A stretch of DNA of 64,000 bases from Reticulitermes speratus (lineage: Eukaryota > Arthropoda > Insecta > Blattodea > Rhinotermitidae). How positions within the stretch are numbered: position 1 is the stretch's first letter; the number at the start of each line of letters is the position of its first letter. Of this stretch, positions 1-11,313 are shown piece by piece. The stretch is taken from positions 42,670,644 to 42,734,643 of the forward strand of contig JAJKFL010000013.1 of assembly GCA_021186555.1 (NCBI GenBank), read 5' to 3'. A program made the translations under genes and the position numbers. The notes beneath the pieces were generated by a model. That model did no database searches. It saw only the letters and a program-made list of their open reading frames with translations, and had not been told where the DNA came from.

Positions 1-3000
1 TTTATGTTAAATAAGAATCATATAACTACAATTACACCACAGCAAACTCATCGCACTATTTCCTTCCATCCTGTTTCGATGTATCAGAGGCTGCATGCTT
101 ACGTGTTTGTGGCGCGTGCTTGACCTGAGATATGCTGCAATTGCTCTTAATATTGCACGAACAGATAAAACAGTTTATGCTTTCTTTAAGTTACAGACGA
201 AATTAGCAGCTACGTTCTTCTATACAGCGCCTCTTATGCGGAAATAGATCATGTTCCAAAACGCAAAACTGCCTCTTAACGGAAAGATCAATGACAATTT
301 TTACTATCTAAATTACCTGAAAGCGATTTTGAAAATCTATTCTGACGCGAGCGTGTTTCGAAAATGCGTTACACAGTTTGATGTTAAAGTCGTAATTGTT
401 TTTAACCGTATAAATTACTTGGTTTTTTTTTCTATCGTCTTACGGCTTTAGTTTAGTTTCAGTTTTTCCTTACGTTACACTATTACGAAGATCTGAGGAA
501 ACTGGGAGGAATTCGAATTCAATGGAACAGACAAGCTTGTGATCCATACCATTGACATTAATTTGTTAATGAAAGTAGAATTCCGGGTGAACACGCTCGC
601 ACTCAAGAGCGTAAAAGCTAATCTGTACAAGCCCAATGGACACGATCACTATAAAACTATATTAACTTTTCAAAGAAATAGCCTAATGCGTACAGTAGCC
701 GTGTGTGTGCATGATTTGGGGCAGGGCATGATGAGATGGACCAACCTATCAAAATATTTGTTTTGTGAACGTTTTGTAGTGCATAAAAAGACTAAATTCT
801 CTGCCTGCATAAATTAAAGCATAGTCTTTGGGTGACATACGACGTTTTAATTCGGACTGGCTGTATTGAGGATTACGAAACGAGTGAGATATAAATACTA
901 TGGGAAGAAGACTTTGGAAGGCGTTTGTATTCCGTTATGAGTATTTGAAGCTCTCCAGACATATGGGATGCAAAACGCATAACGATGCACGAGACAGAAA
1001 TGTGAGCTCGTCTTTTTTTCGACTAGGTACGTTCTTTTGAGAAAGTCTAACGGTTTAGTGACTTCTTATACCGCAGACATTGATGTGACAAGGATGTTTT
1101 GATGAATTACAAGTTCAGATAAAGATTTCCCACCTTCGTAACGTGACGTTTTGTCCCTAACACTTGTCTGGTGTGACGCTGTTTCATTGTGTCACCCGTT
1201 TCCACAAACCCATCAATTTTTATTACAGGTTGTAAGGGGTGTGGTCGCTTTGTAGTGTTTATACTCCGCCACAGCAGATGGCGATACTGCCGCTCTGTTC
1301 GTAGAGCTACTTGCGGAAAGTCGTGGAACTGTGTTGTGATAAAGACTATTGATCGCACTGTCAGTAGCAGTCTACGTCATTAGTAGGGAATTCTACGGCC
1401 CTTTCGAAAAGTGTTTATCCGATGAAGATCGGTGTATAAATTATTATAACTACAGAAAAGAGCCATATTTGACATGCACACATACTTCGGAAAGTACTAA
1501 TGTAAAGGTACAAGACAATCAACATGGGAAGTAACATTACATGTACCTTAAATTGTAACTACAGAATAGCTGCAACAGTATATACCCTAGAAACATGGTT
1601 TGTTTCGGGTATATGGTTGCAAATACCCTGCATAAAGGTGATAACTACTACTACTACTACTAATAATAATAATAATAACAAGGTTGTGTGCGTTGGCACA
1701 TACTGATAAAGACACGTTGAGCGCTTTCTAATCGCATGTAAAAATAAAATCCAAACAACATGTATTTCTAATTTTTAACCAAATGCATTGGTAATTACGG
1801 CTTGATATTAGTAACATGCTTGTCAGATTCTGATTTTGAGAGGGATAATTTATATACAATTAGAATGGTACATGTTTCTATCTTTATTTTCGGAATGAAC
1901 ATCAAAATAGGACTAAAAGTCGGATGAGGGATCTGGTGTTAGTTGGGCTTCATTCCGCTAGAGAGCGTAGTGAGCGCTATTATCAACCAGCCGGTGAGGA
2001 GCCCAGCACACGCACCACTATAAACATGCGTTCAAAACTGAGGCCCTTAAAAGTACACAGCGTCTAAACAAACATTGTATTTCTATAATATTTATTCTGG
2101 TTAAGACAAATTTGAGGCATTTCTTTGTAGGAGACTCAGTTTTGCCAGCCGATAGAAACCGGTATGTGGTGTGCGTGGCTGTTGAAGGTTGCCATGGCAG
2201 CGCTAGAGAAGACCGGATCAATACTAGATCAATTTTTCTCCATCTGAACTTGTCATATGTATCCTATCTCATTTACTAGCCTTGAAAATTTTTGCTTCTT
2301 TCGGTTTTTGTTCCTTTTACCTGATATATACTTTATTTCAGTTTCGTACCCTATCTTTCGCCAACTCCTCCTCGAATTCCGCCGTCGCCTCTTATGTTAT
2401 CTCATATCTAATGTCTTCTGCATTGCTGCTTTTGTCTGTCCTTTTGTGCGTGTCTACTTACATTTCTTTCTTACCCTGATCTTCTTTCACGTGCTTTAAT
2501 TTCTCCATGCTTTCTTATTTTGATTATTAGTCTATTCCCGTTATCGTGTGTCTCTTCCTTTCTTCAGCGTTTTTTGTACTTTTGCCGCTCACGGTCGTTC
2601 TCAATAATCTCCCCTTCTCTCTCTCTCTGTCTCTGTCTCTCCTTCGTCCTCAAGGTCTGCGTCTATACGATCCCTTGGGTGTGGCCGTGCAACATCAAAC
2701 GTGTTTACCGCTCGATCTCATTCGCAGATCGTGTTAGGCGCCGTCCCAAACACCGGTGCACAGTATTGGACGTCAGAAATCCCAACCCAATTTTAGAAAC
2801 GGGAAGGATGAATGTGAATTGTCGATGAAAGTGTTCTGTCTATACTGAAGACTTGTCTGCAGGCCATTGGTACTCAATAATAATCCAGCCAGGGACTCTA
2901 ATGGGGTTATCCTGCCCCAGGTCGGGCCGTAAATGAATTCCAATTGAAGAATGCAAACAAACTGCAAAGTTTGTAGCATAAACGAAACTCGAGTTTAATT

Positions 3001-4650
3001 AGTGAATGTTAGTTTAATTAGTTTTCTTTCTTCTTGAGAAGCAAATAGTTCCTCAGCTAGCCAAGAAATTTCTCACATTTTATGGAAACTGGTTAATTAC
3101 CATGTTAAAAAGTGCCCTATCCTTAGTCAGATGAATACCCTTCGTATTCTAAACCTATTTATTTTATAGCTAATTTTAATATTTTCTCCAATCTAGGCCT
3201 AATACCCAAAGTCGTATTTTTCCGTGACGGTTTCCCACTAAAATTTTGTATGTGTTTATCATATCTTCCAAGTGTGCTACATTTCCTTCTGTGTTACCAT
3301 CCTTTACCTGATCTTGGTGAAGAATCTGCTGCTTATGCAGTTTTCTGCAGCACCAAGGACAATGTAACAGAAAGAGTACTTATTGCACATTGCTGCAGCT
3401 GCAGAAGCTAAGAGAGCCAGACTCACACGAAATGCTTCACAGTTTGTCTGTTTAAACACTACTAGAAAAATCTCCAAGTATACAGAATTGAAAATATTAC
3501 TAAAATATGCTTCATTCAACCTCTTGAAACTCCATATATGAAAATTGCTTTCATGCTTGAGTCTTTCATTATAAAGACAAATTGTTTAATGCTGTACCCG
3601 TATTGAAGGCAGCGGGGGAATTGAATGAAAAACCAAGAACATTTTTGGGAAGAAGAGGAACGATTGTGGTGGTAGCGTGGTAGTGGTAGTGGTAGTAGTA
3701 GTATAGTAGTATGAGTGGTGAAAAGAATGAGTAGGCCGATGTAAATATGTATGTAAAGTTAACAGTGTGACGTCACTGTCAAAACCTAGAATATATATAT
3801 GGGAGGAGGGGCATGTATTTAAGGAAAGTGCGCTCTGCAAGTACCTGGTGTTACACTGGCATGGGTCGTGTGCAGTACGAACCCCAAATCAATAAATATA
3901 TTTGATTTTATTTTCTTAGTGGTGTGTAAGGAAGTAATCGTTGTTTTTCTTAGAATCACACGAAACGCATGTCACTCTGCGGGGAAAATTCAGAGTTTTT
4001 CTAAAAATGTAAATCATTTGGTACTTATTAGTAACCATTGTGCTTTAAAGGCTTAGGGAGATGCAGTGCATTATTGGTTACTGCAAAGTGTCCGATGGTG
4101 CCGGTAGGGAAGCTTCAAAGTTGCAGGTATGATCGTTGTATTTGAACATCAATTGTCGTACGTAAAATTCAGCTTAGTTATATCGGCTGCACTTATATAC
4201 TTAGTGTCGACGCACACGTGTGTGTGTGTGAGATGGAGAGACACTCATTGGTGTGTGCTTGTTATGACGTCGCGGCCAAGTGTTATGAAGTAGATGAATG
4301 CGCGGGTATCCTAACTGAAGGAAGAGAGTCCTTCCTTAGGAGTCACTACGCTCGCATGTGCTCAAGAAATTTCCCACCTTTGATGCAGCCCGAAGGTTTA
4401 TTGCCCTTTTCGTCCAGGCCGATGAAGCAGACACCACAACGCTCTATTTACTTAAGTTCCTTTGTGATATTCTCCCATCTACTCATGGTTCTTCAAAGAT
4501 ATCTCTCTTCTGCAGTTCTCCGACCATTTGTCCCATGCGTTCTACATGTCTTGCCACTCTCATTCTCATTTTATGTGATAATGCTAATGACGTGCGGTGA
4601 AGTGTACAAATTATGTGTGTCCTAATTATGCAGTTTTCTCCCTGTTCCTC
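1..4650. other. Gene-free AT-rich flank
   Basis: I see no supportable gene here. Open frames are short and resemble no protein family I know. There is a pyrimidine-rich stretch at about 2260-2640 (T/C-biased on the + strand, ending in a TCTCTC run) and a GGTAGT-type simple repeat at about 3668-3715. A clean minisatellite begins at the right border. Confidence 0.6.
1644..1679. repeat. (ACT)n(AAT)n microsatellite
   Basis: Six ACT units pass directly into six AAT units. This is a compound trinucleotide repeat with no sign of coding use. Confidence 0.9.
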
Positions 4651-6247
4651 TTACTGCCTCTCCCTTAGATCCAAATTACTCTCACAACTTACTCCCTCTC
4701 CCTTAGATCCAAATTACTCTCACAACTTACTGCCTCTCCCTTAGATCCAAATTACTCTCACAACTTACTGCCTCTCCCTTAGATCCAAATTACTCTCACA
4801 ACTTACTGCCTCTCCCTTAGATCCAAATTACTCTCACAACTTACTGCCTCTCCCTTAGATCCATATTACTCTCACAACTTACTGCCTCTCCCTTAGATCC
4901 AAATTACTCTCACAACTTACTGCCTCTCCCTTAGATTCAAATTACTCTCACAACTTACTGCCTCTCCCTTAGATCCAAATTACTCTCACAACTTACTGCC
5001 TCTCCCTTAGATCCAAATTACTCTCACAACTTACTGCCTCTCCCTTAGATCCAAATTACTCTCACAACTTACTGCCTCTCCCTTAGATCCAAATTACTCT
5101 CACAACTTACTGCCTCTCCCTTAGATCCAAATTACTCTCACAACTTACTGCCTCTCCCTTAGATCCAAATTACTCTCACAACTTACTGCCTCTCCCTTAG
5201 ATCCAAATTACTCTCACAACTTACTGCCTCTCCCTTAGATCCAAATTACTCTCACAACTTACTGCCTCTCCCTTAGATCCAAATTACTCTCACAACTTAC
5301 TGCCTCTCCCTTAGATCCAAATTACTCTCACAACTTACTGCCTCTCCCTTAGATCCAAATTACTCTCACAACTTACTGCCTCTCCCTTAGATCCATATTA
5401 CTCTCACAACTTACTGCCTCTCCCTTAGATCCAAATTACTCTCACAACTTACTGCCTCTCCCTTAGATTCAAATTACTCTCACAACTTACTGCCTCTCCC
5501 TTAGATCCAAATTACTCTCACAACTTACTGCCTCTCCCTTAGATCCAAATTACTCTCACAACTTACTGCCTCTCCCTTAGATCCAAATTACTCTCACAAC
5601 TTACTGCCTCTCCCTTAGATCCAAATTACTCTCACAACTTACTGCCTCTCCCTTAGATCCAAATTACTCTCACAACTTACTGCCTCTCCCTTAGATCCAA
5701 ATTACTCTCACAACTTACTGCCTCTCCCTTAGATCCAAATTACTCTCACAACTTACTGCCTCTCCCTTAGATCCAAATTACTCTCACAACTTACTGCCTC
5801 TCCCTTAGATCCAAATTACTCTCACAACTTACTGCCTCTCCCTTAGATCCAAATTACTCTCACAACTTACTGCCTCTCCCTTAGATCCAAATTACTCTCA
5901 CAACTTACTGCCTCTCCCTTAGATCCAAATTACTCTCACAACTTACTGCCTCTCCCTTAGATCCAAATTACTCTCACAACTTACTGCCTCTCCCTTAGAT
6001 CCAAATTACTCTCACAACTTACTGCCTCTCCCTTAGATCCAAATTACTCTCACAACTTACTGCCTCTCCTTAGATCCAAATTACTCTCACAACTTACTGC
6101 CTCTCCCTTAGATCCAAATTACTCTCACAACTTACTGCCTCTCCCTTAGATCCAAATTACTCTCACAACTTACTGCCTCTCCCTTAGATCCAAATTACTC
6201 TCACAACTTACTGCCTCCCTTAGATCCAAATTACTCTCACAACTTAC
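4651..6247. repeat. 38-bp minisatellite, about 42 copies
   Basis: The unit reads approximately TTACTGCCTCTCCCTTAGAT followed by CCAAATTACTCTCACAAC. Almost every copy is identical. Rare variants are CCATATT (at 4861 and 5393), GATTCAA (at 4936 and 5468), an early TTACTCCCT and two small deletions near the right edge (around 6064 and 6212). The two rare variants recur at exactly 532 bp, which is 14 units. The strand is strongly pyrimidine-biased and has stops in all frames that I checked. The array ends 14 bases before the TSD of a fold-back element. Confidence 0.97.
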
Positions 6248-6272
6248 CCATTCTCAAACATTCTAACACTAT

Positions 6273-6450
6273 ATAACACTTAATAACCAACTAAATGCAC
6301 ATCACTTGAACCTATTTTATAGTTTATTAAGTTCTCCTAAATTCCCCTACATATGTTTCGGTCTATAAGTAGACCGATAGTTTCAAGTCAATGTGCATTT
6401 AGTTGGTTATTAAGTATTGAATGAAAATGCACGGTGAGAGTAATATACAA
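6273..6450 (-). mobile_element. Fold-back element A (short, hammerhead 3' half only)
   Basis: This 178-bp insertion has inverted arms (6278-6300 pairs with 6393-6415). Inside is CCCCTACATATGTTTCGGTC, which on the minus strand is the GAAAC-ATAT-GUA-GGGG half of the hammerhead-like core seen in full at 15957-16000. The CUGANGA half is missing. It is flanked by a 12-bp imperfect TSD, TTCTAACACTAT at 6261-6272 and TTCTGGCACTAT at 6451-6462. Its right end carries the tail TGCACGGTGAGAGTAATATA that is also found on one side of the elements at 15333-16061 and 59286-59485. The strand given is that of the half-core. Confidence 0.75.
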
Positions 6451-6723
6451 TTCTGGCACTATGTTCTTTCTTTTGTGCGAGAGATCAAGTTTCACAGCCA
6501 TACAAATCTGCAGTTGACGATGTGCCTTACGTTCTTGCCATTTTAGTCTGAACATGTATTCGCCGTGAAAGCGCGGCAACTTCTCCAACAGTTGTGTAAT
6601 GCGCGTAGTATGCCACCGTGGGCACGAAACCGAGAGCAACGCTTAAACCGCCTACAGGACGTCCGGTACACCGGTGAGGCACCCGCTTTCAATCATGGTT
6701 GCGATTACAGCTGTGCTGTTATA

Positions 6724-7001
6724 TAAAGTTCACCCTAGAACAGGCCACGAAGGCCCAGAAGGGGAGTAGAGGTATAGCTCTACTCTTTCTTTAACCTCGG
6801 CGCTAGATGGGGGTGGGTGGTCAACGCCACACCCCGGCCGCTTTACCCCCGGGAATGACCCGATACCCATTATACAGGAGGCTGGGTAGGCCCCAAGGCC
6901 GGTCTGGACGGGTGCTGAAAACCTCGCCCCTACCGGGATTTGATCCCCGGACTGTCCAGCTTGTAGCGAGTTGCTATACCGACTGAGCTATTGGCTACTG
7001 A
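6724..7001 (-). mobile_element. SINE-D copy 1 (tRNA-derived)
   Basis: On the minus strand this starts with a tRNA-like head: A-box-like AATAGCTCAGTCGGTATAGC and B-box-like GGGGATCAAATCCC. The body follows, with conserved blocks such as GTCCAGACCGGCC, GGGGGTAAAGCGGCC-like and AACCTCGGCGCTAGATGG on the plus strand, and ends in GGCCTTCGTGGCCTGTTCTA. It is the most complete D copy here and served as reference for the others. It is not a functional tRNA: there is no closed acceptor stem and the sequence continues over 200 bases past the B-box. Confidence 0.88.
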
Positions 7002-9004
7002 AACTGTCCATGGAACATCCTTCCCGTGTGAGAGTTCTGAAGTGTCCCACGCTAAGCATTCTCTGCAAATGATGCCTAATCCTTAAGTAAACAGCATATT
7101 ATTTAAATGAAATAAAAGGTGGTAATGTAAGGACCGTCATGCTAGAACTGAGTTTGGACCGATTCTGTCAGTGTGCAGTAAGAGAGACTCTTACTGCATT
7201 CCTGTCTTTACAGTGCGTTAAGTTGTTGAAGCTTGGATTTAATGAAGAAATGGAGTAGGAAAAGAAGAAGAAGAAGAGAAAGTTGGGTACCCAAGAGACA
7301 CTTATTTAGTAGAGTAGGAAACGGAAAGTTTTACAGCATTAAAAGTTTTCTCTAATTGTAAATGTAGAAAGAATAAAATTCCTACCTGGAATGAAAAATT
7401 CACGGATTTGCATTACACGGATTAATCAGTTAACACTTTTTAGGGACAAAAAAGCGCTGTTTATTGTGAGGATCATAGGAAACACATAAATACACGCTGT
7501 GAGCAAAGTGCAGAATATATCACGGTAAAGATGGTGATGCTCAGAGTGACCACTCTGCTTTAAAGCAGAGGTTTACAGATCCTGGGCGCCAGGTCGCTCG
7601 TACGGCTAAGTTTTGTACGCTGGCGCCTAATATTTTCAGCATAATTATTACAGCTTTTTTTTTTTGCTTCAAGCCACCGATCTGCCACCTGATTTCTAGT
7701 TTTTTTTTTACAATTTATAATATGTATGATTAAGTCACAGAGTCAAGTCTTGAAGTATGGAAGTAAAACAAGAAATAGAAAGAGGATAAAGAGAAAGAAG
7801 GAGGCAGGCCAAAGGAAGATGTGTGGTTAATTTTTATTCCCTCGATCGAACACGTTCCCTCATGTCTGTGCTCTGTTGAATGCGACACTGCTGGCAGAAT
7901 TGACACTCAGTCCAAGACCCAATAGCTGAAAATGCCAGGTAAGCCACATATCGCCACAGGGATTTGCATTGCTCTGCTATGTGGTAATTTTCCGATTGCA
8001 ATCCATTGCCTGCCCCATAGACTGGATCTCTGATAATGTCTCACGAAACTGCATTGTGCCAAGCTTAACAGAGCGCCATGCCAGTTGTGCGTACAACAAA
8101 ATAATATAATTCCTTGTTTAACATGTGTGATGTTGATTTTCTAAGGGTAGAGAATGGAAGCGGAATTCCGTTCAGCGAGTTAATGCCCCGCATATCATGT
8201 TCAAAGGAACTGACAAGGTTATATCATCATGGCAAGAGTGAAACCTAGTTTCAGTAAAGAGTTTCTAAATTATTACTTTTATGTGTTTTTATATAGTTTC
8301 AGGACAATAACGGAACCCCTTTCATCTGGAGGTAAGATATTATACCATTATAATACCTTTGGCATCTGTGATACCTCTGTTAGCAGCGCTGTGTATTATC
8401 CAAACAGAAAAGTTTTCGCTGTTGATGGTATTTGACATTCGCTGTAACCTTATAGGCCTCTACAGACTGAAGGTTGTGGTTCAAAAGAAGCGTGAATCCA
8501 GGAATTTGTACCGTATGTAAAAATATTTTTCACGCAGATTTGTGTAAATTATTTAGTTTTTACTTATGTCCCAGAAATTTATGAATTAGAGTTAAATCCA
8601 TTTCGTATCAAGAGCTTTCAGTCATACCAGAAGTGCCTAAACTGACAGCTTAAGAAGAAACACGCTCCAAATTTACGCGTAAAATTTCACAGCTCGTGAA
8701 AATTTGAAGAGTTCAATATTCTGGGATATGATGCCGTTTAGATTAGCATATGTGGTGTATCTGTCTAACAATCTACACGACGTCATGTACCAGAAGACTG
8801 AAGTGCGCGTATCCATCTGCACCTCTGTGAAAACCTCAGATTCCACGTGGTATACCCTTGGAAATAATGACGGACTATGTATCCTCATCTGTTAATACGT
8901 GGATGTTTATTGGCGCCTTGTCCTAACGACAGAGATCTGGGTTCAGTCCTAGGGTGGTTCAGGTAATATTTATAAAATAGGATTAAGCCAGAGTTGTGCC
9001 AGAA
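7002..9004. other. Gene-free stretch
   Basis: No gene is supported. There is a GAA-rich run at about 7255-7285, an 18-bp perfect palindrome CTCTGCTTTAAAGCAGAG at about 7553-7570 and a small hairpin with GCGCCAG/CTGGCGC arms at about 7587-7626. At 8690-8895 is a decayed inverted repeat: both strands read a distantly similar phrase (FWDMMPFRL on plus, FWYMTSCRL on minus). That phrase resembles a peptide shadow I associate with common insect repeats. Confidence 0.5.
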
Positions 9005-9006
9005 TA

Positions 9007-9569
9007 CAGGGTGTTTCATAAATCCCTCCGGGATTTCGGAGGTCTGTAGCTAAGGAGTCAAATCACACACGGGGGATGAGAGCATGTCAGTGAAAAGAGC
9101 ACATATCCAAGTTTTGAACCTACCTTACAAATGTTCAATATGTCCCCCTTTGGTGACTCGACAGACGTCGATTCTCGTACGAGGTCCATAGTCCCAGGCG
9201 ATGGTCCCGGCCTACCTGTTCATTTTGCAACACACAAACAGCCAGTTTCCTCGAATTTTCTATACCAGTCTCTTACTGTTTTGTCCGTTGGTGGTTCTGT
9301 ACGATACTTGGTTCGAAAACCACGTTGCACTGTTACAATTGACTGGGTTTTAGCAAATTGCAGGACACAAAAAACTTTCTGTTCATTTGAAAACGCCATG
9401 TTTGCACACCACTGCCTCCTAGCGGAGAAACGGGTAACTACGCCATCTCATCTATCACGAAAAAACTTTTACATTTCCTCTATCCGTTGACATGCTTTTA
9501 TCTCTTATATGTGGGTTTGCTACTGCACGGCCAAGCCTCTAAATCCGGATGGACTTATGAAACACGCTG
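9007..9569 (-). mobile_element. Tc1/mariner-type element, internally deleted
   Basis: Terminal inverted repeats of about 28-30 bp are visible: CAGGGTGTTTCATAAATCCC at the left and, inverted, CAGCGTGTTTCATAAGTCCA at the right. A TA dinucleotide flanks each end (9005-9006 and 9570-9571), the target duplication of the Tc1/mariner superfamily. The 563-bp interior keeps only the two ends of a transposase gene on the minus strand, so this is a non-autonomous deletion derivative that would need a transposase in trans. Confidence 0.82.
9125..9399 (-). pseudogene. Transposase remnant: N-terminal HTH plus last residues
   Basis: Reading the minus strand from the ATG at 9399, about 58 codons give MAFSNEQKVFCVLQFAKTQS and continue to WYRKFEETG before a stop. 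The pattern (EQKVFCV, then RTKYR, then PPT...DWYRKFEETG) is that of the N-terminal helix-turn-helix found in many insect mariner-like proteins, related to what databases call DUF4817. In a different frame the end of the same gene survives as IDVCRVTKGGHIEHL followed by a stop at 9125-9127. The central part with the catalytic DDE residues is absent, so the product cannot be active. The exact family assignment is from memory. Confidence 0.72.
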
Positions 9570-9571
9570 TA

Positions 9572-10368
9572 TTTTGATATTTTATTGCCATTCAACTTCC
9601 CACGGAACTTAATTTCCCATGTATAACCTTCCCTGAAGGGTGTGGTAATTCTATTAAGCACATTATTACATCCTCAGATCTCAGCTGGGTCTTCAATTTT
9701 GATCCTTAATTTGGTTGGAGTTGATGAAGTCAAATGTAAATATTTTTATTGCTTACAAAGAACAGATGATCCGTTTAGAATATCTCGCGATATTTGCTCT
9801 GGCCTCTTGGTAAAGACTCAATAATCAACTCCAAATTTGGTATTATACGTTTCCGTGCAATAGACTTGCAATACATATGTTTATTACTGACTAATTGCAC
9901 TAGTTAACATATAGAAGATTGTCAGAGTAACAGCATCGTATAGTTCACTAATGCGATTACGTTGTAATAAATATATAATCACCCCCAACTTTGGCAAAGA
10001 ATAAACACGTTTCCAATATTTCGGGAGAAGTTTGTACTCATAGGTTGCAACCTCAGAAGTAAAGTGTTCAAAACATGACTTTTCATAGAAAGAAACACTT
10101 TTAAGGAAACAAATTTTATCTTGTGTGTTTCGTCTACTTACGCTGTGTCAGATATTACTGTACTGCATGCATCGTGCCGGAAGGTTCGTGCGTGACTCAC
10201 TCAGACTTGTGTTGACAGGTATTGTACTGACTGGCTGGAAAGCCTCAGTCTTGACAGGGAATTACGTGTAAATGCTGTTGCCTTCTGGCAATGTTTGATA
10301 AATTAGAGCAGTTTCAGCAATTTACTGTACTGGAATTTAAATTATCAAATTTGTGTTTGTTCTTTCAG
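9572..10368. other. Presumed intron or 5' flank of the signal-peptide exon
   Basis: No repeat or coding family is recognised. The last 20 bases form a polypyrimidine-rich acceptor, TTGTGTTTGTTCTTTCAG. A weak donor-like site (GACAG followed by GTATTG) is at about 10214-10223 and could close a small 5' UTR exon, but nothing else supports that. Confidence 0.35.
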
Positions 10369-10464
10369 GACACAGTATGGCCCCAGCACACTGGCACAAC
10401 TCAGGGAGAAGTCTGGTTCTGTCGACACTTTGCTTGTTCGCCATCTTATTTCAGGTTACTACAG
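10369..10464 (+). CDS. First coding exon of a secreted or membrane protein (signal peptide)
   Basis: A 96-base exon lies between the acceptor TTTGTTCTTTCAG (ending at 10368) and the donor ACAG followed by GTAAGT (from 10465). Eight bases in is ATG at 10377 in a strong start context (A at -3, G at +4). The 88 coding bases give 29 codons plus one base, so the next intron is phase 1. The peptide begins MAPAHWHNSGR, continues with the hydrophobic core LVLSTLCLFAILF and ends QVTT(G), a textbook signal peptide with a likely cleavage site close to the exon end. A phase-1 intron just after the signal peptide is typical of modular extracellular proteins such as immunoglobulin-superfamily members, which is inference only. 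I found no partner exon, no promoter and no protein family match. The alternative is a chance combination of splice sites around a hydrophobic stretch. Confidence 0.55.
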
Positions 10465-10616
10465 GTAAGTTGCAAGAACTAACGCGGATGTAATTTCATT
10501 TAGCAATGAAAATGTAAGACTTTCTTTCTGTCATATCACATACTTGCATTTAGCAGTTTTATTTAGTTCCTTCAAGGTATGTCAGGCTTCTTACCCACAG
10601 TGGGAATAATTATATA

Positions 10617-10634
10617 ACACACACATACACACAA

Positions 10635-10668
<34 letters not shown>

Positions 10669-10669
10669 T
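10617..10669. repeat. (CA)n(TA)n microsatellite
   Basis: A run of CA with a few interruptions passes into about ten TA units. It lies 150 bases downstream of the candidate exon. Confidence 0.93.
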
Positions 10670-10737
10670 TCGTATAACGTAAAAATGGTGTCATATAAAA
10701 ATTTCGTAAATTAGGTACGGTAAATTTGTCCCTGTGC

Positions 10738-10906
10738 ACTCCATAAAGACATATGGGGAAGTTGAGGTATAACGCCACTCATTCTTGGCCTCAGCTAGAT
10801 AGGATGAGTGATGAGCTTCACACCCCACCCGCTTAAACCCCGGCGCAATTTCCCCAGGTATCCACTGAATAGGACGCTGTGTGGTCACCAGAACCGGTCT
10901 GACACT
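10738..10906 (-). mobile_element. SINE-D copy 2, truncated
   Basis: This keeps the D body (CCGCTTAAACCCCGGCGCAA, TATCCACTGAATAGGACGCT and AGAACCGGTCTGACAC correspond to blocks of the copy at 6724). The tRNA-like head, which would lie to the right, is lost. It is strongly diverged. Confidence 0.7.
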
Positions 10907-11313
10907 TTAAGAGATACATTTCTGGCCATTGTTGGGAATAGCACCACGGGTCTTCAGTCCACCAGTCCGTGCCGTTGTCACTGTACAGACTGCGCTGTCC
11001 AGCACTAATATTTTATGGATCATGTTTGTGTAGAAGTCCCTGCAGGCGAATGACGGAGTTGTATATGTCCGCCATAACCGCCTTCTGTCAAGTATCGTCG
11101 GTGGCATCAATCACTGTACCATTCGGTGCTATACAAACGGAGACGCGGGCAGCGTCGTAAAATAAGCCACAAGGAAGTAATTAATATCGCCAAACAAGTT
11201 AGGAATGTGGAAATCTGAAGAATGTTGTGACATATTTGTCAGAATTAGCATATACGAGTAGTACATTGTGGTACTCAAATTATCTCTCCCTGGTAGCTGA
11301 TCATTGTTCCGTT

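Noticed and set aside
4218..4625. 135-codon plus-strand frame next to the 38-bp array
   Set aside because: It overlaps other open frames, has no recognisable domain and runs up to the array; probably chance.
8690..8895. Short coding remnant (FWDMMPFRL / FWYMTSCRL)
   Set aside because: Similar peptides are read from both strands, which points to an inverted repeat seen in translation, not to a gene. The family could not be fixed.
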